A DNA stretch of 64,000 bases, taken from assembly GCF_003431975.1 (NCBI RefSeq), contig NZ_CP027116.1, positions 1,116,001 to 1,180,000 on the forward strand, read 5' to 3'. A model generated the notes under the pieces. The model saw nothing but the letters and a program-made list of their open reading frames with translations, was not told the origin of the DNA and searched no databases. A program made the translations under genes and the position numbers. Shown one piece after another: positions 20,329-28,694 of the stretch (the first letter of the stretch is position 1; the number at the start of each line of letters is the position of its first letter). The DNA comes from Bacillus pumilus. GTDB lineage: Bacteria > Bacillota > Bacilli > Bacillales > Bacillaceae.

Positions 20329-21846
20329 ATGAAAATCATTGTGATTGGAGCAGGACCAGGGGGACTTGCGGCAGCTATGATGCTTCAAAGCAAGGGACAT
20401 GATGTTCATATATACGAAAAACAGCCCTTCGTTGGCGGGCGAAACTCTAAGTTTCAACTTGGTGATTTCACGTTTGATACGGGTCCTACCTTCCTCAGCA
20501 TGATTCATATTGCAGAGGAGCTGTTCACCTTTGCTGGTAAAAATCTTTATGACTATATTGATGTAATTGAATTAAAAGAAATGTATAGATTGATTTTTCA
20601 AGACGATCAGCTGGATATGATTCGAGATCGTGACGAAATGTATAGACGGTTAGAAGCCTTTGCCCCTGGTGAGGGTGAAGGGTATGTACGATTTATGAAC
20701 GATACAAAGCGTAAAATGGACCGACTTACACCGATTTTACAAAGTAAAATGGATCGTTTTCATCATTATTTGCGTCCAAAGGTGCTCAAAGCACTTCCAC
20801 AGCTTTCATTAAATAAGAGTTTATATGATGTGCTGTCAGACTATTTTTCAAATGAATCAGTGAAATATGCCTTTACATTTCAATCGAAGTACTTAGGAAT
20901 GTCGCCTTGGGAATGCCCTGGTGCTTTCTCCATTCTTTCGTTTATGGAACATGACACAGGTGTGTTTCATCCGAAGGGCGGTGTCAATCAGCTGTCTGAA
21001 GCGATGGCAAAAGCGGCGGTTGAAGCTGGAGCAACGATTCATCTATCAGCTGGCGTTGAAAAACTGCTGACGGAAGGCAGGAAAGTAAAAGGCATTCGCT
21101 TACAATCTGGGGAAGAAGTACAGGCAGATGAGGTTGTCGTAAATGGAGACTTTGCATATGTGATGACAAAGCTTGTAGAACCAGGCCTCTTGAAGAAATA
21201 TAGCGAGAAAAAGTTAAAAAAGAAAAAATTCTCATGCTCTACCTTTATGCTTTATTTAGGATTAGATACCATGTATGAGGAGCCTCATCATACCATCGTT
21301 TTTTCTGATGATTATGCTGCATTTGTTAAAGGTATAACAAAAACATATGAGCTGCCAGATGATCCGTCCATTTATATCCAAAATGCAAGTGTCACAGATG
21401 ACTCACTTGCGCCAAAAGGAAAGTCAGCTCTTTATGTGCTCGCACCTGTTGCCAACAATCAAAGCGGTATTGACTGGGAAACGCATCAAGATGAATTCAG
21501 AGAGCTTGTGCTAGATACACTGGAGCGAAAAACCGGTTTTAAGAATGTCAGGCAGCATATAGAAGTCGAGCGGATCATCACGCCGAAGCAATGGGAAGAA
21601 GATCTTTACGTATATGAAGGAGCTACATTTAACCTTGGCCACCAACTGACGCAGATGATGGTTCTAAGACCGCATAATGAATTTGATGAATTGGAGCACT
21701 GCTGGCTCGTAGGAGGAGGAACGCACCCAGGAAGCGGGCTGCCAACCATTTTAGAATCAGCACGTATCACAACAAATGCCATTCTTTCAAAAGAGAAACA
21801 TACGCACAAAACAATGCCGCATCAAGAAAAGGGGAGCGCCTCATGA
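20329..21846 (+). CDS. C30 carotenoid oxidase/desaturase (CrtN paralogue, CrtNb/CrtNc-like)
   Basis: 505-aa FAD-dependent phytoene-desaturase-family enzyme. The Rossmann FAD site GAGPGGLAAAMML is followed by EKQPFVGGR. The C-terminal flavin/substrate segment reads FNLGHQLTQMMVLRPHN and GGGTHPGSGLPTILESAR. The conserved tail differs from that of the next gene, which looks like classical CrtN. This copy is therefore more likely a later-acting desaturase/oxidase on the C30 chain; that split is inference. GGAGG precedes the ATG, and the stop overlaps the next ATG by 4 nt. It is first in a three-gene unit with crtN and yisP. Confidence 0.82.
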   Translation: MKIIVIGAGPGGLAAAMMLQSKGHDVHIYEKQPFVGGRNSKFQLGDFTFDTGPTFLSMIHIAEELFTFAGKNLYDYIDVIELKEMYRLIFQDDQLDMIRDRDEMYRRLEAFAPGEGEGYVRFMNDTKRKMDRLTPILQSKMDRFHHYLRPKVLKALPQLSLNKSLYDVLSDYFSNESVKYAFTFQSKYLGMSPWECPGAFSILSFMEHDTGVFHPKGGVNQLSEAMAKAAVEAGATIHLSAGVEKLLTEGRKVKGIRLQSGEEVQADEVVVNGDFAYVMTKLVEPGLLKKYSEKKLKKKKFSCSTFMLYLGLDTMYEEPHHTIVFSDDYAAFVKGITKTYELPDDPSIYIQNASVTDDSLAPKGKSALYVLAPVANNQSGIDWETHQDEFRELVLDTLERKTGFKNVRQHIEVERIITPKQWEEDLYVYEGATFNLGHQLTQMMVLRPHNEFDELEHCWLVGGGTHPGSGLPTILESARITTNAILSKEKHTHKTMPHQEKGSAS

Positions 21847-23318
21847 AAAAACACATATTGATTGCAGGTGGCGGTATCGGCGGAATGATCTCAGCGCTCT
21901 ATTTAAAAAGAGCTGGACATGATGTCACGCTTGTTGAAAAAAATGAGCGACTCGGCGGAAGACTTGCTTTTGTACGTGAGAAAGGATATAAAGTAGATGA
22001 AGGTCCGACCATTGTCCTACTACCGGATATGTTAAGAAGTATTTTACAAGAGGTTGGAATTGATGAATCATCACTTGATCTCTTACAGCTTGATCCGCTG
22101 TATACAATTCAATATCAAGATGGAACCTCCTACACGAAGTACTCTGATGCACTTCGTCAGCTAGAGGAAATCAGACGTGTTTTTCCAAAGGAAGATCAAG
22201 GATTTCTAAGGTTTATGGAAGAAATGACGGACCGATTTCAAGAAGGGCAGCAAGCCTTTTTAGAGAAATCCTTTCATGAAAAACGTACATTTTTTACAAA
22301 AGCAAATATGAAGATTTTAATGAAATTAAAGGCGTATCGAACGGTTCAAAGTGCTCTGAAAAAGTATTTCTCAGACGAGCGCCTGCGAGATGCATATGCC
22401 CTTCAAACCCTCTATGTCGGAGGGAACCCGTATGAAGCTTCTGCAATTTATTCGCTTGTTTCATATAGTGAGCATGCCCATGGAATCTACTATTTAAAAG
22501 GTGGCTATGCAAGCTTAGTAGATATATTGGAAGGGCAGCTCATTAAAATGGGTGTTCATATCAGAAAAAATGAAGAAGTCACGCAACTGGAGTTTGAGGG
22601 AAAGCGGGCGGTCAGAGCAAATGTCAGTGACAACCCTATAGCAGCGGATGCTTTTGTGATCAACGGAGATTATCCAGCTACGTTAAAACAGCTTGGTTTA
22701 GATGAACAAGATCGGCGAAAATACGTGCCCTCTTCTGGCTGTGTGATGGTGTATCTCGGGTTAAACAAGATGTACCATGATGCACCTGTTCATCAATTTT
22801 TTATGGGAGAGCAATTTCATCAGCATATGAAAGAGGTTTTTCAAACGAAGAAGATCCCTCAAGATCCGTCGTTCTATACTTTTAATCCATCGATCATTGA
22901 TCCATCTCTTGCCCCAGAAGGCTGTAGTGTTTTATATATGCTCATTCCTGTTCCTTCAGGAGATCATATCAACTGGGAAGAGGAGACGGATTTTATAGAG
23001 AACATGTTGGAGCGTCTTGAGAAAAGAGGCTTTCGGGGATTGAGAGAGTCGATTGTCTGGAAAAAAGTCAGAACACCAAACGATTCCTTGCGAGAAGGAT
23101 TGTTTGAAGGCGGCAGCTTTGGACTTGCGCCGAACTTATTTCAATCAGGTGTTTTCCGTCCGCAAGTGAAGGTAGCAGAAAGCGATAATCTTTATGCAGT
23201 AGGTGCTTCCATTCATCCTGGCGGTGGGGTGCCGATCGTCATGCAAAGTGCGAAGCTGATGGCTTCCGTACTACTTAAAGATTTGAACGACAGAAAGGAA
23301 GTGAAGCTAAGTGGTTGA
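21843..23318 (+). CDS. crtN: 4,4'-diapophytoene desaturase CrtN
   Basis: 491-aa paralogue of the preceding protein. It has an N-terminal FAD site GGGIGGMISALYL with EKNERLGGR. Its C terminus, GSFGLAPNLFQSGVFRPQ then AGASIHPGGGVPIV minus minor differences, closely follows Staphylococcus CrtN, which desaturates dehydrosqualene (diapophytoene) to yellow diaponeurosporene. The ATGA overlap with the upstream gene and the 8-nt overlap with yisP indicate co-translation. It should act at the membrane on the YisP product. Confidence 0.85.
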   Translation: MKKHILIAGGGIGGMISALYLKRAGHDVTLVEKNERLGGRLAFVREKGYKVDEGPTIVLLPDMLRSILQEVGIDESSLDLLQLDPLYTIQYQDGTSYTKYSDALRQLEEIRRVFPKEDQGFLRFMEEMTDRFQEGQQAFLEKSFHEKRTFFTKANMKILMKLKAYRTVQSALKKYFSDERLRDAYALQTLYVGGNPYEASAIYSLVSYSEHAHGIYYLKGGYASLVDILEGQLIKMGVHIRKNEEVTQLEFEGKRAVRANVSDNPIAADAFVINGDYPATLKQLGLDEQDRRKYVPSSGCVMVYLGLNKMYHDAPVHQFFMGEQFHQHMKEVFQTKKIPQDPSFYTFNPSIIDPSLAPEGCSVLYMLIPVPSGDHINWEEETDFIENMLERLEKRGFRGLRESIVWKKVRTPNDSLREGLFEGGSFGLAPNLFQSGVFRPQVKVAESDNLYAVGASIHPGGGVPIVMQSAKLMASVLLKDLNDRKEVKLSG

Positions 23319-24150
23319 TGTACAAACAGCATTGAAAGTGTGTGAAGAGACGATTCAAACCCATTCCAAAACATTTTACCGTGCTTTTTCCATGCTGCCT
23401 AAAAAGAAAAGACAGGCTGTCTGGGCTGTGTATTCCTTTTGCCGGAGAGCAGATGACATTGTAGATGAGTCTCCCTCGCCAAAAGAAGAACTGGCCTCCT
23501 TTCGAGAGACGTTTGATCGATTTTTACATGGTGAGGTAGACCGGAATGATCCTATGTGGGTGGCGCTAGAACATACATTTCAAGAGTTTCGTATGGATGA
23601 AGCTCCGTTCCGTGATTTGCTCCAAGGACAGGAGATGGATTTAGAGCAGCACCGGTATGAAACGTTAGATGAACTGCTCATTTACTCCTATCATGTCGCT
23701 AGTACCGTTGGACTCATGCTACTTCCCATTATTGCACCGCGTAAAAAAGAGCAGCTGAAAGAAGCAGCCATTTCATTAGGGATTGGTATGCAGCTGACCA
23801 ACATTCTTCGTGACATTGGCGAGGATAAGGCTGAAAGAGACCGTATTTATTTGCCAAAGCAAGTCATGGATCAATTTGGATATACAGAGCAACAACTGCA
23901 AGAAGGCATTGTCAATCAAGCATTTCAGCACGTATGGGAGTACATTGCGTTTGAGGCGGAGGCATACTACGAGGAGTTTTTTGACCATCTTCATGAATTC
24001 CCGCTGTATTCACGTATACCAGTGAAAGCAGCTGCTCACTTTTATAAAGCCATTTTAGATAAAACAAGAGAAAATGAATACCGCGTGTTTACAAAGCGGT
24101 CATTTATTTCGAACCAAGAAAAAGCACTTATTTTAGAAGATATTACGTAA
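23311..24150 (+). CDS. yisP: Squalene/phytoene synthase family protein (YisP/CrtM-like)
   Basis: 279-aa trans-isoprenyl diphosphate head-to-head synthase fold. Both Asp-rich motifs are intact: RADDIVDE (around residue 50) and RDIGEDKAERDRIYLP (around 168-183). In B. subtilis, where no crtN genes accompany it, YisP is reported to be a farnesyl diphosphate phosphatase. Here it is co-transcribed with two desaturases, so dehydrosqualene (C30) synthesis from two FPP is the better prediction. The GTG start overlaps crtN by 8 nt. The mobile-looking repeat begins just after its stop. Confidence 0.87.
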   Translation: MVDVQTALKVCEETIQTHSKTFYRAFSMLPKKKRQAVWAVYSFCRRADDIVDESPSPKEELASFRETFDRFLHGEVDRNDPMWVALEHTFQEFRMDEAPFRDLLQGQEMDLEQHRYETLDELLIYSYHVASTVGLMLLPIIAPRKKEQLKEAAISLGIGMQLTNILRDIGEDKAERDRIYLPKQVMDQFGYTEQQLQEGIVNQAFQHVWEYIAFEAEAYYEEFFDHLHEFPLYSRIPVKAAAHFYKAILDKTRENEYRVFTKRSFISNQEKALILEDIT

Positions 24151-24174
24151 AAAGGACTGCGAGTGCAGTCCTTT
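24151..24174 (+). repeat. Left copy of duplicated terminator hairpin
   Basis: 24-nt hairpin AAAGGACTGC...GCAGTCCTTT directly after the yisP stop. It recurs exactly at 24349-24372 on the far side of the repeat element. Only three T follow the stem here, so this copy should terminate poorly. Confidence 0.95.
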
Positions 24175-24349
24175 CAGCGTGTAGACAAACCCTCGCATTC
24201 GGTGTCAGTCCTGTGCGCTGGTGCTCACGAATGTCAAATTCGCTCCGCAAAAGTAGCTGTCCTTCCTAGACTTCAAAGGTTTTCTATCACGCTGAAAAGA
24301 AGACAAAGGGCTAAAATAAAGATCATTTTAGCCTTTGTCAACAATCTGA
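24173..24349 (+). repeat. Dispersed 177-bp element, copy 1
   Basis: Identical to 50393-50569 except for one base (A at 24318, G at 50538). The ends form imperfect inverted repeats: 24173-24189 and the complement of 24334-24350 agree at 14 of 17 positions (TTCAG, TGT and GACAAA shared). Stem 1 pairs 24173-24191 with 24278-24296 and encloses an 86-nt loop. Stem 2 pairs 24302-24317 with 24325-24339, with one bulged G. No ribosome site or convincing start codon exists inside. Flanked by exact copies of the local terminator hairpin. It lies in the same orientation as yisP, so read-through would put it in the yisP 3' UTR. Confidence 0.93.
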
Positions 24350-24378
24350 AAGGACTGCGAGTGCAGTCCTTTTTACGT
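24349..24378 (+). terminator. Right copy of duplicated hairpin; functional terminator between yisP and yisQ
   Basis: Second copy of the 24-nt hairpin, here followed by TTTTT on plus. The bases just outside the two hairpin copies (ACGTAA on the left, TTACGT on the right) are complementary. A single uninterrupted bidirectional terminator palindrome can therefore be reconstructed by deleting the element plus one hairpin. Confidence 0.85.
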
Positions 24379-25749
24379 GGAAGAAAAGCGATGCTCCGTC
24401 CATACCCTTGAACGCCACCGTCTATACATGAAGATGCCTCTTACCCATTCATCCACGATAAAAGAAATCCAAACCCCAATGAGACCCATCTCAAACTGAA
24501 TGCCTAACAAATAAGCGATCGGAAGCCCGATGCCCCACATTGAAATCATCGCCATATACACTGGAAACTTCGCGTCGCCAGCAGCCCGCAAGGAATTAAT
24601 AATGACCATATTAAAAGAACGACCCGGCTCCAAAATGATCGTCAATAAAAGAAGAAGACTGGCAATTTGAATGATCTCGCTGTTGCTAGTGAAGAAAGCA
24701 AGCACATGCGTCGATGATAAAGATAAAGCAGTGGAAGAAAGAAGAGAGATGGCGATGGCCCAGTATAAACTTTTCATGCACCTGTGATACGCAGCATCGA
24801 ATTCTTTCGCCCCAATATGGCGCCCGATTAAAATTTGTGTCCCTTGGCTAATCGCAGCACCAAACAACATAATGAACATCATGACATTTTGAGTATAGAC
24901 CTTTGCTGCTAACGCCTGCGTCCCCATAAATGTAATAAACAGTGTAATGATCATTTGAGAGCCGTTATAAGAAAGCTGTTCTCCAGCAGAAGGAATACCG
25001 ATTTTCAGCAGCTTTTTTAAATGTGTCCGCTGTATGTGAAACATTTTCTTCAGTGAAAAGCGTAATCCGATTCGGCGGCGTACAATAAAGATCATGGCCA
25101 TTAACCCGATCATTCGAGAAAGTGAGGTTGAAAAGGCAACACCCATTACACCTAATACAGGAAAGCCAAATGGCCCGAAAATGACCAAATAGTTACCAGC
25201 AACGTTTAGTATGTTCATTCCAATGGTGACATACATCGTATCTCTTGTATAACCATAGCTTTTTAAAATAGCACTATACGTCATAATGAGCGCTTGAATA
25301 AAAGAAAGCAGGCCAACAATTTGTAAAAATACCGCCGCATCCGGCATGAGCTCACTTGATAAGCCCATCATGTGTAAAATAGGAACGGCTAACATAAACA
25401 TGACGAGACTAATGACAAAGCTAATCAAGAAGTTGGTTCCAAGTGAGACATAGGCGACTTGAGCCGCTTCCTGCTTACGGTTCGCTCCTAAAAGCTGGGC
25501 AATCACAATCGTCGTTCCTGTTGTAATGAAACTGAACATCACAATCATTAAATTCAGGAGCTGGTTACTGACACCCACTGCGGCAACACTGTTATCGGAA
25601 TATTGGCTGAGCATGAGTGTATCCGCGCTTCCCATGAGCATATATAAAGAGATTTCAATAAAAATAGGCCAAGTTAATGTAAATAATGAAGGATGGGTTT
25701 TTTTACCCTTCGCTTGAACCTTTTGAATAGGCAATGATTGAGGTTTCAT
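24373..25749 (-). CDS. yisQ: MATE-family multidrug/sodium efflux protein YisQ
   Basis: 458-aa polytopic membrane protein with about twelve hydrophobic segments in two MatE halves. Typical starts of the halves are LTWPIFIEISLYMLMGSADTLM and LLKIGIPSAGEQLSYN. It should export cationic or organic compounds by Na+ or H+ antiport; the substrate is unknown. Start 25749 is preferred over TTG 25752 because AAAGGAGG is spaced 7 nt from the ATG. Its stop codon abuts the terminator hairpin. It diverges from yisR, as in B. subtilis. Confidence 0.93.
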   Translation of the reverse strand: MKPQSLPIQKVQAKGKKTHPSLFTLTWPIFIEISLYMLMGSADTLMLSQYSDNSVAAVGVSNQLLNLMIVMFSFITTGTTIVIAQLLGANRKQEAAQVAYVSLGTNFLISFVISLVMFMLAVPILHMMGLSSELMPDAAVFLQIVGLLSFIQALIMTYSAILKSYGYTRDTMYVTIGMNILNVAGNYLVIFGPFGFPVLGVMGVAFSTSLSRMIGLMAMIFIVRRRIGLRFSLKKMFHIQRTHLKKLLKIGIPSAGEQLSYNGSQMIITLFITFMGTQALAAKVYTQNVMMFIMLFGAAISQGTQILIGRHIGAKEFDAAYHRCMKSLYWAIAISLLSSTALSLSSTHVLAFFTSNSEIIQIASLLLLLTIILEPGRSFNMVIINSLRAAGDAKFPVYMAMISMWGIGLPIAYLLGIQFEMGLIGVWISFIVDEWVRGIFMYRRWRSRVWTEHRFSST

Positions 25750-25777
25750 CAATCAACCTCCTTTCGTATAAATCCGA

Positions 25778-25806
25778 TTTATAGTGTACCTTGCATCGAC
25801 TATAAT
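25778..25806 (+). promoter_or_regulatory. Sigma-A-like promoter of yisR
   Basis: TTTATA (25778-25783), a 17-nt spacer and a perfect TATAAT (25801-25806), in the yisQ-yisR divergent gap. Confidence 0.5.
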
Positions 25807-25862
25807 AAGAAGAGATGAAACCGAAACTTATTGGAGAAATCCGACTTCATAAGGGGATGAAT

Positions 25863-26729
25863 ATGGATCGATTTATTACATTTACTGTACCGCCGTTTCC
25901 CGTATATATTGCTTCAGGTAAAGGTGTATTTCATCAAGGAGAAAGACATATTTCAAGAACCTTCACTGTGTTCGATCTTCTCTATGTCACAAAGGGTGAA
26001 CTATGGATGACAGAGGACGAAGCCGCTTATCATGTAAAAGAAGGAGATTATATCATTCTCTCACCAGGCTTGTCTCATGCGGGACACATGCCTTGCAAAG
26101 AAGAAACTCACTATGAGTGGCTGCATTTCTCAATTGAACCATTTGAGTTGACGAATCGCCCAAGAGAACACTGGTTTGATATGAAACAAAATCAAGCCAC
26201 CTTTGAAAAGCCGGCAACATATGAATTTAGCCTGCCTCGTATAGGAAAAGTGAAAGGAAGAAATATGTTCGAAAAGCATCTTTCAGCGATGCGAGTGCTA
26301 AATGATAACGCCTCTGAACTCCCGCTGAAAAAACAGCTTCTGTTCGAGGAACTGCTCATTCATTTGCAAAAAGAAGCATTTCATATTCCAACTGCAAAGG
26401 AAAACGTCGCCTCAGAAGTGATTCAATATCTTGAGCATCATTTTATGAAGAAACTGCAAATGGAGGAGCTGGCAGAGCAGCTACACTATCATCCTGATTA
26501 CATGACAAGATGTATGCAGACGGTGTATGGACTTACGCCAAACCAATACATCAATCGTCTCAAGGTCGAAAAAGCGAAAACCATGCTTGCCTCAACGAAT
26601 GATAAAATCGCAGCTATTGCAGAACAAGTAGGCATTGACGACCCTACTTATTTCTCTAAGCTGTTTCGACAAAACGAAGGCATGACACCGATCGAGTACC
26701 GTCATTTAGCAAAAAGAACGACAAAGTAA
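25863..26729 (+). CDS. yisR: AraC-family transcriptional regulator YisR
   Basis: 288-aa regulator. The N-terminal cupin-like sensor has the arabinose-binding layout (VKEGDYIILSPGLSHAGH). The C-terminal double helix-turn-helix runs over about the last 100 residues (MEELAEQLHYHPDYMTRCMQ; second helix AEQVGIDDPTYFSKLFRQ). The start at 25863 is chosen because AAGGGG lies 9 nt upstream; ATGs at 25815 and 25857 are poorly placed. The ligand is unknown. It may regulate divergent yisQ. Confidence 0.9.
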   Translation: MDRFITFTVPPFPVYIASGKGVFHQGERHISRTFTVFDLLYVTKGELWMTEDEAAYHVKEGDYIILSPGLSHAGHMPCKEETHYEWLHFSIEPFELTNRPREHWFDMKQNQATFEKPATYEFSLPRIGKVKGRNMFEKHLSAMRVLNDNASELPLKKQLLFEELLIHLQKEAFHIPTAKENVASEVIQYLEHHFMKKLQMEELAEQLHYHPDYMTRCMQTVYGLTPNQYINRLKVEKAKTMLASTNDKIAAIAEQVGIDDPTYFSKLFRQNEGMTPIEYRHLAKRTTK

Positions 26730-26743
26730 AGGAACGTGAAGAG

Positions 26744-27310
26744 ATGAAAAGAGTCAAGGAAGAGCTTGTGAGCATTCGTCCATTAAACGAAGCCGATTTA
26801 GAGAAGGTATGGCATTTAAGATTCAAAGCTTCAGACCAGTCCTATCGAAAGTGGAATGCCCCATATTTTCATGAACAAGAGATTCCGCTTGCTGCATTTA
26901 AAAGACAATACTTGCGGGATACATCCATTCCCCCAAAGCTATATGGCATTGAAATAGATGGTGAAATCAAAGGCACGGTGTCTTATTATTGGGAGAATGA
27001 ACGTACACGATGGCTTGAATGCGGCATTCTTATATATGACTCACATTTTTGGAGTGGAGGCGTTGGAACAAAAGCATTGAGTTTATGGATCGATGAGCTA
27101 TTTGCCCATATTGATATTCCTCGAATTGGTCTAACCACATGGTCAGGAAATGAACGCATGATGCGGTGCGCGGAGAAATGCGGATTTGTTCTTGAGGGGA
27201 GACTGCGAAAGGTTCGTTACTATCAAGGAGAATATTATGATTCGATGCGCTATGGGATGCTGAGAGAGGAATGGCAAAGCCTCCCGCGCCACAATGATGA
27301 ATCATTTTAG
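26744..27310 (+). CDS. GNAT-family N-acetyltransferase (RimJ/RimL type)
   Basis: 188-aa acetyltransferase with the GNAT fold: IRPLNEADLEKVWHLRF at the N terminus, an acetyl-CoA loop SGGVGTKAL near residue 105, and the RimJ/L-like NERMMRCAEKCGFVLEGRLR ending. The substrate is unknown. It starts 14 nt after yisR and may be co-transcribed with it. I do not know an orthologue at this position in B. subtilis, where degA and yisS follow yisR. Confidence 0.82.
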   Translation: MKRVKEELVSIRPLNEADLEKVWHLRFKASDQSYRKWNAPYFHEQEIPLAAFKRQYLRDTSIPPKLYGIEIDGEIKGTVSYYWENERTRWLECGILIYDSHFWSGGVGTKALSLWIDELFAHIDIPRIGLTTWSGNERMMRCAEKCGFVLEGRLRKVRYYQGEYYDSMRYGMLREEWQSLPRHNDESF

Positions 27311-27518
27311 GACAAAAGGATTGAATGTTTGAATAAACTATAAAAGAGACAGGTGCATGTGAGCTGGTTGAACGTGATGGCTTGTCTACATATTAGTCGC
27401 CAGCTATCTACTACGGGTTATGCGCTAGGAATTTTTTTGTGTTTTACATCTATGATTGATCACTGGGTACTCAAACACATATTAGACACTACACATTTTC
27501 AAAAAGGAGAGATGGAAC

Positions 27519-27779
27519 GTGAGAATAACAGGTTTTTTCGTTTCACTTGCTGTTGCCATTTATTTATGGTTTGATGCGCCAAAGCATCATAAAGACAAAT
27601 GGCTGTGGGCCATTTTAGGCCTTCTATTTAGTACCATCGTTCTCGGTATTTATTTGATCAAGACAGAGAGGAAGGGGCTCGGCTGGATAATTCTCATTTT
27701 AACGATCTTATTTTATCTCATGCTAATCTTCTCTGTTTTGATCGGTATCATTCTTTTCTATCAGGCAAGTCCTTCATGA
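27519..27779 (+). CDS. Small membrane protein, function unknown
   Basis: 86-aa protein with three hydrophobic stretches (about 3-18, 27-47 and 55-82), separated by a His/Lys-rich loop (DAPKHHKDKW) and a KTERKG loop. The GTG start is supported by AAAGGAGAGA about 9 nt upstream. No family is recognised with confidence. Its last codons and stop overlap the end of the convergent acetyltransferase gene by 6 bp, and its terminator is built from the coding ends. The 208 bp before it hold no supported gene. Confidence 0.65.
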   Translation: MRITGFFVSLAVAIYLWFDAPKHHKDKWLWAILGLLFSTIVLGIYLIKTERKGLGWIILILTILFYLMLIFSVLIGIILFYQASPS

Positions 27780-27793
27780 GGAAGGGCTTTTTT
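27767..27793 (+). terminator. Terminator across the convergent gene ends
   Basis: AAGTCCTTC / GAAGGGCTT with a 5-nt loop, followed by a T-run. The hairpin includes the stop codons of both the plus-strand membrane gene and the minus-strand acetyltransferase gene. Confidence 0.65.
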
Positions 27794-28310
27794 CTTTTAC
27801 CTTTTGTGCCGGCACACCTGCAATAACAATCTTCTCCTCGTGAAAGGATCGGTTTACAACGGCATTTGCTCCGATTGAAATATGGTGCGCAATATAGATA
27901 TCCCCAAACAGCTTAGCGCCAGGACCAATCCATACATGATCTCCAATGGTTGGCACATCCTTTTCATGATGGTTTTGCCCAATATTCACCCCTTGATGAA
28001 TATCACAAAATGCCCCAATTTTAGCATGCTTATTCACAATTAAGAGACCCGTATGATTGATTCTAAGGCCTGGGCCAAAGACACCAATCGGAATATCAAA
28101 TCCAAGCTGCATGCCTTTCTTTTTATGTAAATAACGATAAAACCATTTTCGTAGTGTAGTACCGCTATTAGAATAGTATTCATATTTTCGTAAAATCCTT
28201 TGGTATTTCCATATATCATCCCCAAACCATTTAGGTCTTTTGCGCGTGATGGCTAATGCTTTCTTATCCTGCGCCAAGTAGTGGTGAAGATCGTGCTTCG
28301 TTAAAATCAT
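27774..28310 (-). CDS. Hexapeptide-repeat acyltransferase, serine acetyltransferase-like
   Basis: 178-aa protein whose C-terminal half is a left-handed beta-helix of hexapeptide turns (IGAFCDIHQGVNIG, IGDHVWIGPGAKLFG and ISIGANAVVNRSF). It ends AGVPAQKV, as in serine and related O-acetyltransferases. A His in DIHQG is the likely catalytic base. The N terminus is too short for classical CysE, so a serine or sugar O-acetyltransferase is equally possible. Start 28310 has GGAGAGG 6 nt upstream; a longer reading to 28415 lacks this. Confidence 0.75.
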   Translation of the reverse strand: MILTKHDLHHYLAQDKKALAITRKRPKWFGDDIWKYQRILRKYEYYSNSGTTLRKWFYRYLHKKKGMQLGFDIPIGVFGPGLRINHTGLLIVNKHAKIGAFCDIHQGVNIGQNHHEKDVPTIGDHVWIGPGAKLFGDIYIAHHISIGANAVVNRSFHEEKIVIAGVPAQKVKEKSPSS

Positions 28311-28618
28311 CAAATCCCTCTCCATTCCCTTTTGTTTCAGAGAAATTATACCATTATAACCATTTATATCAATATAGAGTGACGTTATTTCTTTGTTTTT
28401 CTGCGTCCGTTTCATCGATTTTCCTGTATGAAATAAGTGCTTCGTGACAAGTAGAACAAAAGAACCAGGAAGATTGTTTTGTAATTTTTTTCAACATCGC
28501 TCTGTCTCAGGCGTTGTATCTCCTTATGGCAGTAAAGGTTGTAAACATTACTCGAAAATACTCGCTAAAAAAAGAATATTGCATTCATATGCTTTTCGAA
28601 TCATCTTTTTGAATACAA

Positions 28619-28648
28619 TTGACTTTCATATCTCACATCCTCTAGGCT
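28619..28648 (+). promoter_or_regulatory. Candidate promoter of the siderophore operon
   Basis: TTGACT (28619-28624), an 18-nt spacer and TAGGCT (28643-28648). The -10 is weak. The stretch 28311-28694 between divergent genes holds only this, the Fur box and the ribosome site. Confidence 0.35.
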
Positions 28649-28660
28649 AGTAAATGAAAA

Positions 28661-28675
28661 TGATAATCTTTATCA
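28661..28675 (+). promoter_or_regulatory. Fur box
   Basis: TGATAATCTTTATCA matches the 7-1-7 Fur operator TGATAATNATTATCA at all but one informative position. It is located about 13 nt after the candidate -10, where Fur would block transcription under iron-replete conditions. Confidence 0.8.
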
Positions 28676-28694
28676 ATTGGAGGAGTGTTTTATT

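Noticed and set aside
24163..24411. Open frame through repeat copy 1, with the same frame open in copy 2 (50356-50661)
   Set aside because: The shared reading frame has no ribosome site and no conserved start. It runs into unrelated flanks, and the region is better explained by RNA/DNA folding. Two near-identical copies naturally share an open frame.
27353..27574. Open frame before the small membrane protein gene
   Set aside because: No ribosome site, odd composition, and overlaps the better-supported gene at 27519.
28444..28650. Open frame in the gap before the siderophore operon
   Set aside because: No ribosome site and no similarity recognised; it lies in the promoter region.
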